8,335 nucleotides of DNA, taken from DASPXY01 sp038227745. GTDB taxonomy: Bacteria; Planctomycetota; Planctomycetia; Gemmatales; Gemmataceae. The stretch spans positions 1 to 8,335 of the forward strand of contig JBBRPS010000466.1 of assembly GCA_038227745.1 (NCBI GenBank), written 5' to 3'. The notes below the pieces were generated by a model. The model was not told the origin of the DNA and did no database searches. It saw only the letters and a list, made by a program, of their open reading frames with translations. The translations under genes and the position numbers were made by a program. Shown one piece after another: positions 5,271 to 8,335 of this stretch. Position 1 is the stretch's first letter. Each line of letters begins with the position of its first letter.

Positions 5271-6452
5271 ATGAGTATTGTAGGTGACGAACCAGACGAT
5301 TTCGTCGGCCTGGAAGATCATCAGCCGACCTGCACCTGTCGGCCCGAGTACGCCTACCGAAAAAACGGCACCCGGATTGACCGGCATCGGATCGATCCGT
5401 TCTGCGAAATCCACGGCTACCACTACCGCCGCGAAATCGCGTCGGCGTACTGTCGCAGCTTCAACAAGCGACGGCACTTCTCGAACTTCATCGTTCATCT
5501 TGGCCCGCGCGACAACCCCGCGTTGGAGTCCTGGGCCAAACGGCACGTCACCGCCCTCGTCAGGAAGCATTTTGACAAGAACGCGATCATCAAGATGGTC
5601 ATGCACCCGAAAGACGGGGACCGTCATCTTCACGTCGGCGTCGGCAGCGATGTTGGCCACGTCACCCTGGCGGCGATCCTGAACGCGAAGTCCACCAGAG
5701 GGAGGAAACCGCGCCTTGACCTCAATGCGGCCTGGGTGGACGGCTACCTCCGAGATCGGCGGTGGAACTGGTGTTCCTACACCCTGCGCGTCGAGGAAGG
5801 GTGGCGCGACGACGAGTGGGTCAATCGTCGGCAGCGTCGGTCGTGGCGTTCGCGGGCGGACAAGGGTGAGAGGATCAAAGCCCCCACCTTCAGCGGCAAG
5901 GACGAGTGGTATGGAACGGATGACGTTGTTGTAGAAGATGTAGAACTTCTCGATGTCAAAGAGGCGGCAACGGTCGAACAGGCCAAAGCAACGTCGCGCA
6001 ATGCGGGGCTGGGACGTTGCTTGGTTCCTTTCCTTCGCTGGAAGGCTCGGAAGTGGCTGGAGTGCTGGAAGAAGGCCATTTCTGTCTCCAGCCAACGAAT
6101 TTCGACCTTCGTTGGGGGTATTACTCAAGATGGTAGGAAAGGTGAGCCTGTTCCGGCCTCACCGCCTTGTCCACAAGCCCGTCCGCCCCCTGCATCAGCT
6201 CGATCACCGCCGGAAGCACTACCGAATGTGGCCAGATCGAGGACACGATGTCCCCGAAGCCTTGAAAATCATGGAGTTTTCCAGAGTCGAACTGTGCCGT
6301 CTTCAGAGGCCGTGGCGATGATGCCGCCTTTCACGCTCGTAGCGATGGCAGTGATGGGTTTCGTGTGCCCCTGCAAGGTCGCCAACTCCGTTTGGTTCTT
6401 CAGCAGCCAGACGCGAAGCGTGCGATCCTCGGCGACGGTAGCGGCTTGTTGA
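5271..6452 (+). CDS. Unknown protein with HUH-endonuclease-like motifs
   Basis: I prefer ATG 5271 because AAGGAG lies just upstream and a hairpin precedes it; the frame is open back to a TTG at 5169. The product is 393 aa. Residues 21-48 hold a Cys/His cluster (CTCRPEY ... DPFCEIHG) that could bind zinc. Residues 70-79 (FSNFIVHLGP) resemble a first beta strand. KMVMHPKDGDRHLHVGVGSD (109-128) has the His-hydrophobic-His core (His119, His121) typical of HUH Rep, relaxase and REP-transposase proteins. WCSYTLRV (167-174) is a possible catalytic-Tyr motif (Tyr170) with Arg in place of the usual Lys. If correct, it would nick and join single-stranded DNA for replication or transposition. The last 60-100 residues are Pro/Arg/Ser-rich, look like non-coding translation and overlap the convergent kinase gene by 184 nt, so the natural C-terminus may end or have been broken near 6050-6150. 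An RNA-binding or phage-type protein with a fortuitous HxH remains possible. Confidence 0.6.
   Translation: MSIVGDEPDDFVGLEDHQPTCTCRPEYAYRKNGTRIDRHRIDPFCEIHGYHYRREIASAYCRSFNKRRHFSNFIVHLGPRDNPALESWAKRHVTALVRKHFDKNAIIKMVMHPKDGDRHLHVGVGSDVGHVTLAAILNAKSTRGRKPRLDLNAAWVDGYLRDRRWNWCSYTLRVEEGWRDDEWVNRRQRRSWRSRADKGERIKAPTFSGKDEWYGTDDVVVEDVELLDVKEAATVEQAKATSRNAGLGRCLVPFLRWKARKWLECWKKAISVSSQRISTFVGGITQDGRKGEPVPASPPCPQARPPPASARSPPEALPNVARSRTRCPRSLENHGVFQSRTVPSSEAVAMMPPFTLVAMAVMGFVCPCKVANSVWFFSSQTRSVRSSATVAAC
6121..6246 (-). CDS. Short protein-like frame after the kinase, possible gene remnant
   Basis: Just beyond the kinase stop, a different minus-strand frame reads FGDIVSSIWPHSVVLPAVIE, then LMQGADGLVDKAVRPEQAHL, and ends with TAA at 6121-6123. 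About three quarters of its codons end in G or C, unlike the other frames here, and the peptide has a natural composition. A GTG at 6244-6246 with a weak GGGGA upstream would give 41 aa. The frame stays open, without ATG, back to about 6325 inside the kinase 3' end. It may be a tiny gene, the displaced tail of a longer chromosomal gene, or coincidence. I do not recognise it. Confidence 0.3.
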   Translation of the reverse strand: MSSIWPHSVVLPAVIELMQGADGLVDKAVRPEQAHLSYHLE

Positions 6453-8233
6453 TCCCCCAAGAGGATCGAGGTCTCCAAGGCGGTCTTCGGGCTTTCATAC
6501 GAGCCGGACAAGTTCAACCCGGCACCCTTGGCGTCCTGCAAAAAGACGCGGACGGCGGCGGATTGGGTCACCAGCACTGTCGAGCGATCCGGCGACGTGG
6601 CAAAGCCGCGCACGTCGGAAAAGAGTTCAAGGTTCTGCCCCGGCGGGCGCGGCGAAGCGATCCAACGGTCGTTCACCTTGAGCATGACCCATGTGCGTGT
6701 TGTCATCTTCTTCTCGGTCCCGAACCCGAAGGCCGTGAGAAGAAAGCCGTCGTTCAGGAAGGCGAAGTGATGAACCGTCTCACCGGGCGTGCGGGCCACG
6801 GTCAACGGCTCGTCGCCCCCCACCTCCCAGATTTCGAGCTTCTCCGCACCGGCCCAGGCGATGAATCTTTCGTCTGCCGAGATCGCCACCGCCTTGACGC
6901 TGCCGACCCGAGCCGGTAAGGTCCGCACCTTCCAAGGCGAGTCCGGCAAGGGAGCGCACCCGGCCACGAATGGCCAATACCCGGCAAGGGGTGGGGCCAG
7001 GAATCGAAGTTCAGCCGCGATCCTCTCAGGGTTGGTGCGCGGCGGCAGCCCCCAGAGAGTGACCGTGCCTTTCGCGGTTCCCGTCAAAACCATGTGCCCT
7101 CGCTGGCCAATGCGGACAGCGTTGACCGCGTCATCGTGTTCGAGGATTGTGGCCTTGCCGCCCTGGACCGGCCAGAGGCGAACGTGCCCGTCCTCGCCAC
7201 CGCTGGCCACCATGCTGCCATCCGATGTGATGGCCACGGAACGCACGGCCCCTTCATGACCTTGAAGCACCCGGAAGGCGTCGTCACGGGCTGGATGCTT
7301 CACCACTGGTGGAATTGGCCCAGTTGTCTCAGGCTGGGGAACGGTCGTTGGTGTGTCGCTGCGTTCTGGCTGAAACTTTGACCACAAAGTCCACGCCGCA
7401 ACCCCAATCAGAGCGAGTGCGAGGATACCCACGGGGAGAAGCCATCGCCGAGGCTTCTTTGGTCGCAACGCCGCTTCAAGGGCGACGGCCAGATCATTTC
7501 CACGGGCGTAGCGATCTTCGGGCTTCTGGGCGAGACAGCGCAGGCAGACATCAACCAGGGGTTCGGGAACGCCGGGCAACGCGGGCGGTGTCCCTGATAG
7601 GATCGTCTGTCGCAACCGTGCCGGGTTGTCGTCCGCAAACGGCAGCCGACCCGTGAGCATCTCGAACAAAATGACGCCAAGGCTCCAGATGTCGCTGCGA
7701 CCGTCCAGGGCTTGTCCTTCCAGTTGTTCAGGAGAACTGTACGCCAGCGTGCCCCGCCGGTCGCTGCCGTCGATCAGGTCTTCGCGCGACCGTGCGAGGC
7801 CGAAATCGCCGACGTGCGGTTGTCCTGCGTGATCGAGGAAGATGTTGGCCGGTTTCAGGTCGCGGTGGATGACGCCTTGGGCGTGAGCGTAGTCGATCAC
7901 TCTGGCGACCTGTGCAAGCAAGGTCACGGCTTCGCCAACGGGCATCCGCCCTCGTTGCAGCCGTTCGGCCAGTGTCTGACCTTCAATCAAGTCCGCGACG
8001 ATGAAATACCCTGCCCCTTCTCTGACGACATCATGTACGGCCACGATGTTCGGGTGCTTCAGGTGGGCGACTTGGCGGGCTTCGGTCAACACCTCATCGA
8101 CTTGCTCATTGGTCAGCGTCCGGTTCGGCTTGGGCACTTTGACGGCGACATGACGGTGAAGTTGCAGATCGTAAGCTCGCCAGACCTGGGCGTACCCTCC
8201 AGCCCTTTCAAGGTGTTGGTTTCTGTTTGGTAT
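6269..8233 (-). CDS. Membrane Ser/Thr protein kinase with WD40 repeats, 5' end disrupted
   Basis: The frame is open from 8233 to TGA 6269-6271. Conventional starts begin only at GTG 8137, which would remove the ATP-binding lobe. Upstream of that GTG the same frame reads GGYAQVWRAYD and HVAVK, the glycine loop and catalytic Lys, then meets TGA at 8234-8236 with no ATG/GTG/TTG. A one-base shift near 8195-8202 would rejoin KGL to GGYAQVW, so I suspect a frameshift. Numbering from the GTG: HRDLKPAN at 91-98, DFG at 111-113, SSPEQLEG in the activation segment, DIWSLGVILFEMLTGRLPF at 149-167, a transmembrane helix at 232-252, and WD40-like units near 290-322, 326-362, about 430-460 and 587-622 (ending SEDGTVRLWKTP). 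Family members phosphorylate proteins from the inner membrane; the WD40 part, on the other side, likely binds partners or signals. Kinase-WD40 fusions are common in planctomycetes. It may be chromosomal or cargo, and may be inactive. Confidence 0.85.
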   Translation of the reverse strand: MPNRNQHLERAGGYAQVWRAYDLQLHRHVAVKVPKPNRTLTNEQVDEVLTEARQVAHLKHPNIVAVHDVVREGAGYFIVADLIEGQTLAERLQRGRMPVGEAVTLLAQVARVIDYAHAQGVIHRDLKPANIFLDHAGQPHVGDFGLARSREDLIDGSDRRGTLAYSSPEQLEGQALDGRSDIWSLGVILFEMLTGRLPFADDNPARLRQTILSGTPPALPGVPEPLVDVCLRCLAQKPEDRYARGNDLAVALEAALRPKKPRRWLLPVGILALALIGVAAWTLWSKFQPERSDTPTTVPQPETTGPIPPVVKHPARDDAFRVLQGHEGAVRSVAITSDGSMVASGGEDGHVRLWPVQGGKATILEHDDAVNAVRIGQRGHMVLTGTAKGTVTLWGLPPRTNPERIAAELRFLAPPLAGYWPFVAGCAPLPDSPWKVRTLPARVGSVKAVAISADERFIAWAGAEKLEIWEVGGDEPLTVARTPGETVHHFAFLNDGFLLTAFGFGTEKKMTTRTWVMLKVNDRWIASPRPPGQNLELFSDVRGFATSPDRSTVLVTQSAAVRVFLQDAKGAGLNLSGSYESPKTALETSILLGDQQAATVAEDRTLRVWLLKNQTELATLQGHTKPITAIATSVKGGIIATASEDGTVRLWKTP

Positions 8234-8335
8234 TCAGCGGTCGCGTCTTGGTTCCTCGCTCGGCTAACAGCTTGGAGGTGGCGACATGAGGATGCCTCTT
8301 GTTGTACTTCCGCTTCCGCGCAGGCTTCTTCGGAC
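8208..8335 (-). other. Open basic frame at the window edge, upstream of the kinase
   Basis: From the edge, one minus-strand frame reads KKPARKRKYNKRHPHVATSK and continues to TGA at 8208-8210, with many codons ending in G or C. It may be the end of an upstream gene overlapping the kinase start. A second frame, from 8335 to about 8200 (ending TAEYQTETNTLKGL), leads better into the kinase glycine loop but has poorer third-position GC. The sequence does not settle which is real. Confidence 0.25.

Noticed and set aside
5244..6128. 294-codon minus-strand frame opposite the HUH-like gene
   Set aside because: Pro/Arg/Leu/Val composition typical of antisense reading, a TTG start without ribosome site, and better motifs on the plus strand.
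6365..7381. Several plus-strand frames opposite the kinase-WD40 gene
   Set aside because: The minus strand has an uninterrupted kinase and WD40 reading; the plus frames have no motifs.

Overview
The window is GC-rich (roughly 60-65 percent GC in the coding parts). It looks like DNA from a planctomycete, possibly a Gemmata-like one. That guess rests on the membrane-anchored Hanks-type Ser/Thr kinase with a WD40 tail on the right and on the general protein style. It is an inference, because no marker gene is present.

Positions 1 to about 4580 are one end of an integrative mobile element. A leftward operon holds an excisionase-like winged-helix protein (2020-2238), a short unknown ORF (1805-1972) and a P4/D5-type primase-helicase that runs off the left edge (1-1713). 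Divergently, a rightward pair holds an unrecognised zinc-finger plus HTH protein (2369-3208) and a tyrosine integrase (3210-4358) starting 2 nt after the first gene's stop codon. The two transcription units share a short intergenic region with two candidate sigma-70-like promoters arranged back to back. Downstream of the integrase come short direct repeats (candidate integrase arm sites) and then a 42-nt 3' half of a tRNA-Phe gene on the minus strand (4537-4578). The 42-nt block is almost certainly the attachment core. Its 5' half is absent from the flanking sequence, which has consequences for where the element really ends.

Positions 4579-6452 are accessory DNA of uncertain membership. They hold about 210 nt of non-coding sequence with small repeats, a short unknown minus-strand gene (4792-5058), and a plus-strand gene (5271-6452). 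The last gene carries a His-hydrophobic-His motif in a context resembling HUH endonucleases (Rep/relaxase/REP-transposase fold). It is preceded immediately by a perfect 12-bp hairpin. This protein-hairpin pair is the best candidate in the window for something undescribed.

Positions 6269-8335 hold a minus-strand Ser/Thr kinase-WD40 gene. Its catalytic core and C-terminus are intact, but the glycine-rich loop region sits in a frame that is closed by a stop at 8234-8236 and has no ordinary start codon. This implies a frameshift or a broken 5' end. A short, protein-like minus-strand stretch (about 6121-6268) follows the kinase stop and may be a remnant.

Taken together, the left half is a site-specific recombination and replication module (integrase, excisionase, primase, regulator, att core). 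The right half may be a second element integrated at the same tRNA site, the other arm of the same circular element, or altered chromosomal DNA.
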